Notes: generated by a model from the letters alone, not told the origin. Shown: positions 10,228 through 24,385, counted from the stretch's first letter. The stretch: DNA of 64,000 bases from Haliclona indistincta (GCA_964017065.1 OZ024788.1:8403202-8467201), one strand, 5' to 3'. Translations and numbers: made by a program.

Positions 10228-11530
10228 TCAAAAGTATTCAATGTTCAGATTTTCCCGAATTTTGTGTTTTCTTTCGAATTGTTCAAAATTCTTGCTTAGT
10301 CGTAACAGCCTAATGGTATGATGTTCATTCACAACACGAATCAGCTCATTGCAGTGATTGCAAGCTCTATCATGATATCTGCACAATACTATCAAAGTTT
10401 CAAGGCGACACATTCTGCTACTCTCTTTTATACCGTCAACTAAATGTTGTACAATGGAATCGTCTTGATTTCTAAGAGCGCAATATTTTAATGTGCAACT
10501 GGATCCAATTCCCTTCACCAACTTGTTAACGCTAGATCTGTCACAACCTTCATTGTACTTGGGAAGTAATAGCAAAATTTCCTCTAAGACACATTGTAGT
10601 GACTGAAAGAAATCATAAAGGGTGGTACAGGCATCATCAGGAATCGTACAAGAATCGATCTCTAACCTTTTTAGACAATTAGAAACCTTACAGTGAGTGA
10701 AGTCAGGTATGAAAGTCAGCCAAGACAGATGAAGACATTCAACTTTTGATGAAATTAATTGTGAAAAAGTAGGAAATTCATGATTTCTTTCTCTAAATGC
10801 TACTTTTATCGTATGGTTAATTGGACATGCCTGCAGTTGTTTAAATATGTCTGAAACATCAATCGTGTTGTAATAGTAATACCCATGTGTATAATCAAGA
10901 CAGAAATGAATTTCCTTCGGTGGTGAGCTCAAGGATGCAAAGACTTCAAAAAGGGACTTGAGACCTGCTATACATGTACTTGTCTGAGAATTGAATTGTA
11001 CATTGAGTACTTTTAGTAGTGGAAAGAAGAGGAACAACTTGGTATAATCTTCTGCTAGTTCAGCTATAGTGAGTTCTGTTACTCTTTGGGTATGAGGGTA
11101 TAAGAATGGCTTATTGATGATATCATCCAAGTGCATACTCATTTCTATTATATGCCCAATACTACAGTAGCCGTTTGAAGACATATCGAGACCTTTGGAA
11201 AGTGCTTCAAGATTTTCCTCACATGTAGTTTCGAGCAGCCATGATCTGTTGCTGTGTGGAATGCAATAGCCAGTCACAAATAAATCTAGTGAAAGGTCAG
11301 ATCTTAGTATACTCAGGAGACCGTCTTTCTCAGTCCATCTTGTTGCTGGTATGTCAAGGTTCAGTAAAGAAAACGTTTGACGAATAAGATCTGGTGATTG
11401 AGCCTCATAAAGCAAATGCATTGTTGATAGTAATACATAGTTGAGTAGTTTTTACTAGTTTCAAGAATTCTTGAAAGAGCTTTATTATCCCAGCTAAGTT
11501 TTGTTAGGCCTACCGTAAATATTGCTGTCC
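10228..11530 (-). pseudogene. Severed 3' end of an NLR gene (LRR-like region)
   Basis: A 397-codon open frame (10228-11421) begins at an internal Met (HLLYEAQSPDLIRQTFS) that corresponds to the middle of the C-terminal region of the NLRs at 53951 and 58185. Upstream, 11440-11530 still encodes FTVGLTKLSW and RILETSKNYS, but in another frame. Relative to the paralogue there is a 2-bp insertion near 11430. Homology stops at about 11530, next to unrelated sequence. No NACHT part and no promoter remain. The C-terminal region shows spaced Leu motifs (LKRLEIDSCTIPDDACTTL) like degenerate leucine-rich repeats. It is a duplication-truncated relic and probably not expressed as a receptor. Confidence 0.85.
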
Positions 11531-11942
11531 TCCTGGCTGACCTAGTGGACTGCTGCAAACCAGGAGATGAGATTGTGAGTCAATGATGTTTGGTGATTGT
11601 TATGACTCAAAACACTAACTGAAACTTTAGCATATGAAAAACTTGCATGCATGCGTAGTGCACTGGCTGTGATTGTGTCACACTGCCTCAAGTGAGACTT
11701 CAGTAGAATAGTCAGTACTTCTTTGAGCTCCTTACATTAGCTTCGGGAGTTGCATTTTGCGTAGTTACATGTGTTTTCTTGGTGAACAGGTATCCTGGTG
11801 CACATACATATACATGTGTATTCCTTTGGGATAGACACCTGTACATGCACATTGTGGGACACTGGTACGCACGACCTTCAGAACCCCTCTGCAGGATAGC
11901 TCGACACCTGAACTTTATATCAATCATTTTGTCTCTCTCCAG

Positions 11943-14249
<2,307 letters not shown>

Positions 14250-14954
14250 GACTGAGAGCATGCTAACATCATGATGTATTAATGCTGAAATTTTAAAAGT
14301 TCAGTTATTATGTCTAGTTAGTGATGATACTATGCACATGGAACAAGATGTCTTAGCTAGCTTGCGTGTCGCATAATGAATGTTGTGGTACTGTAGTAAT
14401 ACTATAATTCAAAATCTCTGATCATGAAGTACAAAAAAAACAGAAGGTTTTTCAAATTTTCTTGAAGATGAGGGAGGCCTCTCTTTTCTCTTTCAAAATT
14501 GACTTTATCTTTTGTCTCTTAGTGAAATAATTGTACTAATGCGATATTAAGTCCTTATAACAAGATGCTTGGCCATAGAGAAAATAAAAGACAATAGTTT
14601 GGAGTTTAGACTACTTAGTTGAATTTTTTTAAATTAAAAAACCTGCATTTTTATTTAACTGGTTGGACCAGAAACAGAAAATTAACTGCGTGGCCTAATA
14701 ATTATGTGCCGTACTTGTCTAAAGTTGGAAATTTAATTTCTCGGTCCAGTCCAGAGTCCAGGTTTTGTAGCATCCCCATTTCTCAGCCTTTGTATGTTGC
14801 TTGCGCGTTGTGTCCCATATAAAGCAGGTGCTCTGTTATCTAGCTGAAATGTAAGACGGTTTGCATTTTAATGAATGACAAAAATGTAAATCGCATTGTC
14901 ACATCAGCCCTAAGGCTATATCCAGAATGTTTGCATATTTTAATAACTGATTGA

Positions 14955-15095
14955 GTGCCAGCTATATGCCACTCTTGGGCATGTCTCCGAGTCACTCATT
15001 TGTACATGTATCTCTGAGGCTTATGCTAGGACTATGCATCTTTGTGTCTATGTGCTGGATGAGGATGTCACCATGGCAATCAGAGTGAAGAAGTT
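14955..15095 (+). pseudogene. Second, more decayed MCM2 exon relic
   Basis: Resembles 13510-13620: shared blocks include GAGGCT.ATGCTAGGA, TATGTGCTGGATGA.GATGTC and ATGGCAATCAGAGTGA. It encodes pieces of the [24 protein letters not shown] segment in broken frames. No splice sites are kept. The surrounding 14250-14954 and 15096-15341 hold nothing else I can recognise. Confidence 0.7.
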
Positions 15096-15341
15096 ATCAG
15101 TATAGTGTTTTAATTCTGAAAATCAAAAAAATTGAAACATAATATGGTTCATGTAGTGTTGTAGCTACGGACTGTGCTTCATAGGCACAAGCAGCACAAA
15201 ATGCATTCCTTCAACAGACTGACAGATCAATAATTCATTGTCTAATAAAAAAAATTATTTTTTATAAAGCCAGACACTGAAGCAAAAAAATACGAATCTC
15301 TTGATCATGAATTACATAGAAAATAAACATATAAAAGAAAT

Positions 15342-17620
15342 TTATTCAATTTTGTCTGTACCAAAAGGGACTAGAATTTGAGGAACAAATATAAGGGGAG
15401 GGCGACTTCTCTTTTTTCTTTCAATATTCACTTTTTCTTCTGTCTCGTTAAGTGAAAGTAAAACTTGTTCAGAATATCGGTACATACTATTGGTACTAAA
15501 ATAAATATGTATAATAAGCTGTTCGACCATACAGGACTCAAGTGAAGACATGAGACTTTTCCCGCCATCTATCAAACTTTTGATACATTGTTCTGTTTCT
15601 TCTGGTGTGAATTGCTTACACGTATGAAATGTATAAGGCAACACAGTTAATTTTTTGAGTTTACTCATTTTCTTTGCATACTCTCCAATTTTCTCCAGTG
15701 ATTTGTCATCATGTGGTGATGACCAACACAATTCCAGCTCCTCCAGTGAATTTTGTCTTGACAGTGATTCCAGCAGTGGCTCGAGTTTTTTGTTTGTTAC
15801 AATGCCATTACCGATTTTTAACATTTTTAAAGTGCTGATGGAGGTAAGATCTAGAGCTTTAGCAAAACAGACAAGCCCAGTATCTGTGTAAGTATTTTCA
15901 ATTGCAGAAAATGTCTCCAAAGACTCCAAAACACCAGAATCAGAGGATGTCTGCTCAGAAGAAAGTCCGAGTAGCAGACTAATGGAGGCATCATTTAGGC
16001 TACATGAGTTGAGATTTATCGATATAATTCCTTTTTTCATTCTTCCAACGGAGGACAGGAAGTATTGTAATGAGAGACAGTCCATTGGAGTCAAGGAAAT
16101 GCTGTTAAAATCCATTTCCAATCTATGCGTATTAGTGATTTGCTCATAAAATGCCTGATCAATTATCATTTGTGCTTCAAAGAAACAGTTTATAATAACT
16201 AAAAGTACATGTCTGTGCAATGCTCTGCCAAACGTTTGCTCATCAGCATCACGTCTCTGGAATTCATTGACAACAAGGTTTTGTACACCCTCATTGGTGA
16301 GGCCGGTCAGACCACTGTAGAACTGGAGTACCGGAAACATGCGATCGATTTTCAATAGATTTTTGAACTGTTTAGAATGCTCTGCTGGTTCTAACTGAGA
16401 TATAAAGTAAGCAGCAAGAAGCTCTTGGACTGCTAGATGAATAAAGTTGCAAGTGACTAATTTTTTACCAATTGATCCAAACCCCTGGACACTATGAAGC
16501 AGACCTAATGTAGAGAGTGATGTGAGTTCCTTCTGTGTAAAAACAATCTTATTCTGTATCATTCCCTCAAATGCTAGTTTACTGAGGTTGTGTAACTGTT
16601 CCTTGAGATCAGCAGAGAGGTCCTCAAATGAAGAGACAACTTCAAGGGCACTATCAAGTTGCCGAGTTTTCAGTTCACGAACTATGCAGCATAATACGAG
16701 CTCTTGAAACAGCTCACATCGAGTGATGGGTAAGGTCTTGTTGCGATAGAGGTATATATATGCTAGAATGGCAGCATTCAGAGGCACATAGCAACAGCTT
16801 TCAATCACTGGGTAACGATGGAAATGATCACTTAGTTTATCACAAGCTAATTTCACTTCACTATCACTGGACAGTTGGGACTCTAATGCTACCTTAAAGT
16901 AATTATGAATATTATTCTTTGAGAAGCCAAGAATTTCTACCCGGTTAGCTAGATTGTGAAGATTCAACGAAAAGTCAGGTCGAGAGGTTATTAATATTGT
17001 AGTTAGTGGAGAAACTGATTGCAGGCTTTTGAGAATTAGTTTGTGGATACTTGCTGGAGTTTCGTCCCAGCCGTCCAAGATGAAGAGAGTCTTTAGCTCG
17101 ATAAAGAAATGTCTGATCATTTCTGATGACATTTGCTTATCACTAGCTAGAAAGAGAAGGTGAGGCAAGATACGATCAACTTCACATACATCGTGTTCAT
17201 TCAAGTCTCGTAGACGAACAAGCACCACAGCATCAAACACACTAAAGCTTCCTTCAGCCCATTTCTTGGCATATTGGTAGGCAAGACTTGTTTTTCCCAT
17301 TCCGCCCACTCCTTCAACTAGAATCACCTGATGGTCAGTGTCAAAGGTGCCAGCATCAAAGATACTATCGGAATCTACAGGTATATATACCTTTTCTTTC
17401 TCTACATCTCCTCTCACTCTGCTCTCAGCAGTTGTCTCAATGTCACATGCATATCGCTTTCCTTTCCTCTTTATCATGGCTAGTTTGACATGGCTACACT
17501 CAGGGAGAGGGTCCCAGGTTGGAGGTTGGGCTTTACTATACACCTGTCGAAGGTGGGTCACAAATTCAGCACAGTAGTCTTCCTTCGGATCTGGTGGCAA
17601 ACCATCATCACTTTTCTCAC
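15342..17620 (-). CDS. NACHT-LRR exon of an intact NLR gene (terminal exon)
   Basis: A single uninterrupted exon of 758 codons plus stop. A start at the Met 28 bases upstream (17648) would lie in the intron. The acceptor CTACACAG at 17621-17628 puts the exon start at G|GT GAG AAA in phase 1, matching the donor phase of the upstream exons. Domains (numbering from that Met): Walker A GVGGMGKTS at about 113-121; Walker B TLFILDGWDE at about 187-196; ITSRPDFSL sensor at about 230; winged-helix/NAD part to about 480; Leu-rich repeats from about 545 to 700 (SINLNSCSLNDASISLL, LEELELCWSS). NACHT ATPases with LRRs act as cytoplasmic sensors that oligomerise on ligand detection. No disabling change was seen. 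The N-terminal adaptor exons are proposed at 25018-28924, about 7.4 kb upstream across a transposon-filled intron. Confidence 0.92.
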
Positions 17621-17628
17621 CTGTGTAG

Positions 17629-18230
17629 TTATAAAAATAATAATTCATTCACTGCTAAGCTTAAAAATTTTTAATTCCTTTTTGTGGGTGCTCTTGAAGT
17701 GCAAAATTATTCTCGCAATAATTACAATGCATTATTATTACATAGTACGTCATCTTTCACCAATCGGATTGCTCTATTCGAGGGCATTAATGTAGGTTAT
17801 TGACCGCGCGTAGCGTCTTCTATAGCAACAGACCGTTGCGTTTTTGCGAGTTTGAAAAATTCGTGATGTTATTGCGCTTACAGTGATGACCTATGTAATA
17901 AATCATTTATTGCCCTACACAACTCGGGCATTAACCGACATTAATGACCTCGGGAAAGTCGGTTAATGCCCTCACGTGAGGCCAATAACTAATACTTAGA
18001 GCACAAAATTTTTGTATACGAAATCAAATTTCTGTCATCTGGGCAAAAATGTGAAAAGTTTACGTAAGAAAACAATTTTACGCTGTGCAGTATTATACGA
18101 ATAGTTAATAAAATTACAATATGTACAGCACACAGACAAATCTCTATGTTAGCAGGCCTCGACGGCCTGTCTTCTCATCTGTGTTAGGCAAGGAGAACAT
18201 AAAATAGTCCAGTTGTGCAATGTTGCAGTT
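17629..18230. other. Intronic stretch with a short hairpin
   Basis: No exon seen. 17926-17973 forms a dyad, GGGCATTAACCGAC / GTCGGTTAATGCCC. Several GCATTA / TAATGC blocks suggest an unclassified repeat from about 17780 to 17995. Confidence 0.5.
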
Positions 18231-18626
18231 GTTAAGGGTGCTCGCAACTAATTAACAATCATGGTGCTGCGCGTTGCTATGGTCAGTGTTTCTGGAAAAC
18301 TGAAGCAGCAGACAAGAGTGATATTAGCAATACAGCAAGTGAGTCTGGATAGCTACTCGTATCATGAAATTTAACGGGCTGGCTTGGTCGCAAGAAAACA
18401 GAGACGCGGTCCATGATCGACGTGTTTATTCATAAAACTCATCAGAGAAAACTTGAGTAAGCTCAAGATTCCAGAAATGCAAGTTTCAACAAAGCTACAA
18501 TCTAGTAACAGAGCGATTTTCGCTAGCGCGCCTAGAAAGCACCGTTGCTCGTTGAGCAGCATAGATTTTACCATTCTTTCTCGGCAGTGTGGCGTTTATT
18601 TAGAAAAAATCGTTCTGTTAAGGGAT
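18231..18626. repeat. R2 repeat copy
   Basis: Starts GTTAAGGGTGCTCGCAACTA and carries GGTCCATGATCGACGTGTTT, CAAGATTCCAGAAATGCAAG and GCAGTGTGGCGTTTATT, co-linear with 6168-6548. Confidence 0.85.
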
Positions 18627-18657
18627 AGCCCATGTGTTGGCGATCGCGTAGAGCTAG

Positions 18658-18853
18658 TAGCCTCGTCCTCAGGCTATCAGCAGAGAACCTGGTACACATT
18701 GTATACGCATGCGCTAATTATGTCATGATTTTCAATTACTAACAGTATGAAAATTCAACTGATTCGGTGAAAACATGCCATATTTGGACATAATTAGCGC
18801 ATGTGCATACAATGTGTATCAGCCTCTCTATTTAGAGCCTGGGGACGAGGCTA
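18658..18853. mobile_element. Small TAGCCTCG-ended MITE (196 bp)
   Basis: Nearly a pure foldback: TAGCCTCGTCCTCAGGCT... ACATTGTATACGCATGCGCT is mirrored by AGCGCATGTGCATACAATGT ...AGCCTGGGGACGAGGCTA. The ends match the elements at 28996-29578 and 44147-44714. A clean target duplication is not visible; the flanks TAGAGCTAG and TAGAACTAG are similar. Confidence 0.8.
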
Positions 18854-19170
18854 GTAGAACTAGAAGACATCCAGATCCAGCGTGCGATGGCAAAATGCGT
18901 GTTGGCAAGGGCAGCGCCATTGGAATGCTAGCTGAGTATACAGTTACTATTGGCTGTGGTTTGTTGTGCAAACAGTTGCTATGTCAGCAACCACACAAAT
19001 TACTGCTCTTCCTGTATAGAAAAAGTACAACAAGCAGACTTTAGAGAAGCTGATATTGTCAGTGTGAGGAAGTGTGCTGTTTCAAACCTGGACAAGACAA
19101 CTTTGATTTCTTCTGTAGCCTACAGAGTCTTGCCAACTACCCGCGGGCAACACAAAGAAATCAATAGTTC

Positions 19171-19427
19171 ATTACCTAAGAGTATGCAACCATCAATATA
19201 TCCCATTAGATGGTGTTGGGCATTTTTAACACAAGATTACCCATAGTAGCAACACTCATCACTGTCACTTTATACACAGCGATGATTATCATTAATGCTG
19301 TTGTGAATATTATTACACAACAGTGAAAATCATTAGCATTGTAGCCCTAATGCCTCTGCTGTATAAACTTGTGAAGTAGAAAATACCCAATTGTCATATT
19401 GATGGTTGCATACTCTTAGGTAATGAA
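19171..19427. repeat. Inverted-repeat element
   Basis: CATTACCTAAGAGTATGCAA at 19171 is mirrored by TTGCATACTCTTAGGTAATG ending at 19427. The interior has a second dyad around TTGTGAATATTATTACACAA. No coding content. Confidence 0.75.
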
Positions 19428-19452
19428 CTTTTGAGGAAATGTATTTGGCTGG

Positions 19453-19957
19453 ATATTGCCAGGAGCACATGAACAGAAGGAGCGTGCAACTGTAAACCGC
19501 GCTTTAGTGCCAACAGTGTATAATTAGATTCACAGATGTGTGCTCAGAACTTCCATATTTGGAAGTTTTTGTGCTTCATTAAATATGCGTGACGTACGTT
19601 CTGTGCACGTGATACATAATAGATCTAAGTGCGGCAAGAGAGGATGGCGCGAACCCCTCGATGTCTTACATGTAGTCAGGCCAGCTCCAAGAGAAAGCTG
19701 ATCATGCTGTCTCCCCGGCGGATTCGTTTACAACAAGTGAAGAACTTGCCCGTGAGGAGCGCAATGAAAGCTGGGATGACCGTATTCAAGCTGAGCAACA
19801 CCAGGCGCGCTCGCTGTCGTAAACTTACAAAGTAATGCGCGTTAAATAGATATGACGTACGTTCATACCTAGGTAAAGCGGAAGTACGTCATTAATTATT
19901 AAAGTGTTGGCACTGAAGTTGCACGCTCCTTCTGTTCATGTGCTCCTGATATTGCCT
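19453..19957. mobile_element. Unclassified DNA element with about 40-bp inverted ends and a coding scrap
   Basis: GATATTGCCAGGAGCACATG at the left is mirrored by CATGTGCTCCTGATATTGCC at the right, with the inner AGGAGCGTGCAACT also inverted. The interior at about 19690-19830 encodes an acidic/basic fragment (TTSEELAREERNESWDDRIQ) ending in a stop. This could be a remnant of a transposon-encoded protein; its family is not recognised. Confidence 0.6.
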
Positions 19958-20059
19958 ACCTCTTTGCAGTTACTCTGGTATGTTCTGACGCGCTACGCAG
20001 CCTAGCCTGATCTAAACATCAGTCTAGATAATCATCATTTTTATCATAAGGCCAACAAG

Positions 20060-20545
20060 ATTCACTGCTTACGTCAGGTTTGGCTACTAACACGCCACGC
20101 AAATGTGCACGGTAGCAAGTTTATCCTCGTCTTTGTCTTCGTTCTACCGTTGCTTACAGGCGCTAAACACTCTACACCAACAATGCGGAACTGCTCGCAC
20201 AAGGTTAGCGCTTCCACAAATTTGTGCTTCATTCAGTAACGTGTTCGTTCCAGTTATACAGCTTTGTATGTCATCACGCTGTTTTGCCGTTCAACTAAAT
20301 CATGATCGTGCTGATTCTAGTTCGTATTAATAGCCAGGCTCGTGCACTCGACATTAAAATAATCAGAACCCAGCTTGAGTACGCGGACCCCAAAGTTTGT
20401 CCATTTTCTCAATCACTCCCATACATTACAGCTGCTAGTGGAGTTGCTGTGGGACTCCGGAAGGGACATCACGTTTAATTAACTCCACCCATACATTCGA
20501 TTGTCTTACTGGGAAAGGCTTATTTCGAAATTGCACTGCGCATAA
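20060..20545. repeat. R5 repeat copy
   Basis: Diverged copy of 7131-7600, recognised by GCTAAACACTCTACACC, AGTAACGTGTTCGTTCCAGT, TTATACAGCT and GGGAAAGGCTTATT. It carries indels, and no shared reading frame survives. Confidence 0.65.
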
Positions 20546-20722
20546 TTATTGTCAATATTATTGCTAAATTGCGTACCAATTTCGAAATTGTGTACCCTCT
20601 TGTGCAATAGTAACTAGCCTTGTTGCATGTACGTCAGCGGATAAATGTATGTACAATGTAGACTACATGTATGTACAATAATAATATGTACAATGGAAAG
20701 GCTCATTGCACAATAAGTATAT

Positions 20723-20855
20723 GTTATACCATGCCTACCCGTGGTGTATCTAGAATACACGAAGTAATAACTATTAATCCCGAGGGCGTAGCCCAAGGGA
20801 TTAATGGTTATTGCTGAGTGTATTCATGATACACCACAAGTAGGCATGGTATAAC
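20723..20855. repeat. 133-bp near-perfect hairpin
   Basis: GTTATACCATGCCTACCCGT ... and ...ACAAGTAGGCATGGTATAAC pair across a centre at CCCGAGGGCGTAGCCCAAGGG. AATACAC/GTGTATT and AACTATTAATCCC/GGGATTAATGGTT also pair. It is probably a small foldback MITE. Confidence 0.8.
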
Positions 20856-20988
20856 TGACTTGTACCATGGCAACCACAAGCCCACTGATGTCTGTAGGTT
20901 TCTATAGGATAAATAAGGGCGACTTGCACACTCTTCATAGTTTACTGGTGAGGTTGACTCGCAACTCTCACCCCTTCTCTCTTGAAGG

Positions 20989-21146
20989 TACCGTAATTTG
21001 CAAGTCCGTTGTCCACTTTTTGAGTAGCTTTTCCATCAAAACGCATGCGCATTGACGAAATGTAAATAGATTTTTCTACAGTCAAATGCGCATGCGTAGC
21101 GTGCTATGGTTGTGAGCTTGAGACAACGGATTTGCAAACTACGGTA
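20989..21146. mobile_element. MITE, TACCGTA family (158 bp)
   Basis: TACCGTAATTTGCAAGTCCG at the left is mirrored by CGGATTTGCAAACTACGGTA at the right, TA included. An inner dyad pairs ATGCGCATTGACG with ATGCGCATGCG. It lies about 130 bp from the hairpin at 20723-20855. Confidence 0.82.
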
Positions 21147-21197
21147 GATCATTTCGATGGTCTTTTTTTGTCCTGTGGGAGTCATGTGACTCGACAG

Positions 21198-21275
21198 GAT
21201 TTCCTGTGGAATATCTAGATATTCCACAGGAAATCCTGTGGAATAACTAGATATTCCACAGGAAATCCTGTTTTC
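21198..21275. repeat. Tandem palindrome block
   Basis: The unit GGATTTCCTGTGGAATATCT / AGATATTCCACAGGAAATCC is repeated head to tail, so each unit is itself a dyad. The following 21300-22096 holds no recognised gene. Confidence 0.8.
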
Positions 21276-22096
21276 CCGTGGTATAACTGGAATACACCAT
21301 GGGCGGTGCCTTTGAAGCCATGGTACAATTTGCAATTGCACAATAATGTATTAATCGACGGCCCACTCGCACGGGAGGCTCACCATGCCCACGCTTTCGC
21401 ATTGTTGGGAGAATTTGCTTTCGTACCACAGTCGCTGCAATCTTTTGAAATTGCCCAAATAGCATGACTGTAAACTATAGCTACTGGAAACGGAGCAGAC
21501 AAAAAAACAGAATAGTGACCAAGTTGTATGAACCTACGTACTCCTCAAAAGTATGGCCATGATGAGTCCCCGCGCATGTGGGCGAGTGGGCCATACTGGG
21601 TCTCCCAGTGCACCTCGCATGCTGTTGCTGCTAGACTCTGGAGCTTTCTAGTAACTATAACGGTGCTTACAATGCTGTTGCCACTTGGTACAAGCATCGG
21701 TCCGAGCATCACAACTCGCATCCGATAAAGAGTTTCTACGGACAATGTACTTTTCTGCTTCGTATGCGTAGTGCAATCGATTTCTAAAGTCATTGTGGAT
21801 GCCCTAGCACATCTCTGGCTAGTTGCTTTCTTGTGATAAGTTGGATGAATGCGCTGTTCGAGCAGTCAAAAAAATACGGCGTCTGAACATACATGATGGT
21901 CGATTATGAATCACTTACTCTATCTAGAATCGTCTGGAACATTTACATGTATTTCCTGATTTTGTATAGAGTTACTTCCTGCGTGGGCGGTGGTTGGCAA
22001 AAATGCAAACGTGGGTGGAAATTTACAGACATAATGTAGATACATACATATATATACAAGAAAATTAAAAAGATTTCTATTGAAATCAAAAGGATG

Positions 22097-24052
22097 TACG
22101 GTGTTCCACACGAAGAGAGTAAAAAATAGTTTTTACACATTTTGGTTGGGTGTCTCCAATCACTGGACTGGACCACTGGACTGGACTGCTGGACTCATGA
22201 ATAATGTTATTTTAAACATAATCATGCATGCTGCGCGTTCCTATGGTCAGTGTTGCTTGAAAACTAAAGCAGCAGACAGAGCGATATTAGCAGTATAGCA
22301 GGTGAGTGTTCTCGTATCATGAAATTTAACGGGCTGGCTTGCCCCAGTCGCAAGAAAACGGAGAGACGCGGTCCATGATCGACGTGTTTATGCATAGAAC
22401 TCAGCAGCAAAGACTTCTGTGAGCTCAAGATTCCATAAATGCAAGTTTCAGCAAAGCTACAATCTAGTAACAGAACGGTTTTTTCGCTAGCGCGCCTATA
22501 AAGCACTGTTGCCGGTCGAGCAGCATGGATTTTCCCGCTTTTCTCAGCATTGTGGCGTTTATCGTTCAGTTACTAGATCGTAGCTTTGCTGAAACTTGCA
22601 TTTATGGAATCTTGAGCTCACAGACGTCTTTGCCGCCGAGTTTCATGCATAACACGTCGATCATGGACCGCGTCTCTCCGTTTTCTTGCGACTGGGGCAA
22701 GCCAGCCCGTTAAATTTCATGATACGAGAACACTCACCTGCTATACTGCTAATATCGCTCTGTCTGCTGCTTTAGTTCTCCAAAAACACTGACCATAGGA
22801 ACGCGCAGCATGCATGATTATGTTTTAAAATTACATTATTCATGAGTCCAGTAGTCCAGTCCAGTCCAGTGGTCCAGCCCAGCGATAGGAGACACCCCAT
22901 TTTGGTTCATATCTCAGTAACTAATTATCCTACTGGCATGTTACATGTATCATAATGATCCTCTATCCTTACTGAACACACTGATTCATATGGCTTCAAG
23001 TCACGTGACATGGGCGTGGCACAACATGGCGGAATATCGGACCCTCTGGAAGGACAAGGTTAGGCAGAGAATTTTGAATTACTGGTAGTTAAGATTTCTT
23101 AACGCTGCATTAAAACCCTCACCCAGGGCGCCTACCTGTGGGCTGAGTGTTTTGCCTTAACTTTCATTAGTTCGGCGTCAGGATAGCGTCCTCGACCGAC
23201 CATAAGCTTAGGCACGAGAAATCCAATTCTCTGGGAGTTAAGGTCCAAGATTAAGATATTGAATTTCCAATACATTGATCTTTACTTTAGCACTTGTGCA
23301 AAGTCTGTAGAAATACGTACATCGACAACGCGACTGTTCTCTGCTAGAGAGCTGTTTCCTGACCGCCATCTTGCTAGTTTAATGGATTTTTGTGATGTCA
23401 CGCATAATAAATATTATCATGCGATGAGTCATAACTAATACAAAATACATTGAATCAGTTTAGTAGTTATGACTCATCACTGGCTAATAACCAACGTGTG
23501 ACATCACAAAAATCCATTACCTAGCAAGATGGCGGTCAGAAAACAGCTGTCTAGCAGAGAACAGTCGCGTTTGTCGATGTACGTATTTCTACAGACTTTG
23601 CGCAAGTGCTAAAGTAAAGATCAATGTATTGGCAATGCAATTTCTTAATCTTGGACCTTAACTCCCAGAGAATCGGATTTCTCGTGCCTAAGCTTTTGGT
23701 CGGTCGAGGACGCTATTATTTGCTCCTTGACGCCGAACTAATGAAAGTTAAGGCAAAACACTCAGCCCACAGGTAGGCGCCCTGGGTGAGGGTTTTAATG
23801 CAGCGTTAAGAAATCTTAACTACCAGTAATTCAAAAGTTCTCTGCCTAACCTTGTCCTTCCAGAGGGTCCGATATTCCGCCATGTTGTGCCACGCCCGTG
23901 TCACGTGACTTGAAGCCATATGAATCAGTGTTCAGTAAGGATAGAGGATCATTATGATACATGCAACATGCCAGTAGGATAATTAGTTTACTGAGATATG
24001 AACCAAAATGTGTAAAAACTATTTTTTACTCTCTTCGTGTGGAACACTGTAG
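22097..24052. mobile_element. FB-1: long-arm foldback element
   Basis: Ends TACGGTGTTCCACACGAAG and CTTCGTGTGGAACACTGTA. Almost the whole element folds back: for example ATATCGGACCCTCTGGAAGG (left) against CCTTCCAGAGGGTCCGATAT (right), and CCGCCATCTTGCTAG against CTAGCAAGATGGCGG. The centre is near 23.45 kb (TCATAACTAATACAAAATAC). Removing the 750-bp insertion at 22148-22897 leaves about 600-bp arms. No transposase. Related copies: 34101-36232 and 45527-47498. TA plus CAGTG ends suggest a TA-target transposon. Confidence 0.88.
22148..22897. mobile_element. Hairpin element built from two inverted R2 copies, inserted in FB-1
   Basis: Ends GGGTGTCTCC / GGAGACACCC. The flanking direct repeat CATTTTGGTT (22138-22147 and 22898-22907) is a 10-bp target duplication. 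The uninterrupted sequence on the opposite arm of FB-1 has this 10-mer once. The arms contain ACTGGACTGGACC-type repeats and full R2 sequence in opposite orientation, giving a palindrome over nearly the whole length. No coding content. Confidence 0.87.
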
Positions 24053-24059
24053 GGTTGTG

Positions 24060-24385
24060 AAATCTACCACTCAATGAATATGACTGTTCTCTCTGGGGAA
24101 AATCCATGCTGCTCGAAGAACAACGGCGCTTTCTAGGCGCGCTAGCGCAAAAAATCACTCTGTTACTACAGTAGATTGTAGCTTTGTTGAAACTCGCATT
24201 TCTGGAATCTTGAGCTCATTCAAGTCTTCACTGGTGAGTTTTATGAATCGTTGACCACGTCTCTCCGTGTTCTTGGAGCAAGCCAGCCCGTTAAATTTCA
24301 TGATATGAGTAGCTATCCAGACGCACTAGCTATACTGCTAATATCGCTCTGTCTGCTGCTTTAGTCACTGCAGCAGATGACACGG
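24060..24385. repeat. R2 repeat copy (inverted)
   Basis: Contains GTTAAATTTCATGATATGAG and GGAATCTTGAGCTCATTC, in the orientation opposite to 6168-6548. Then 24386-24894 shows nothing recognisable. Confidence 0.75.

Noticed and set aside
17621..17648. Methionine start of the 768-codon NACHT frame
   Set aside because: The first codons (MNYYFYNYT) come from intron sequence just before a good acceptor (CTACACAG). The exon starts at 17620 in phase 1.
21545..21600. Possible hammerhead ribozyme (ATGATGAGTCC followed by a GC stem)
   Set aside because: The required CUGAUGAG is altered and the conserved GAAA box is replaced by GCGA, so the core is not met.
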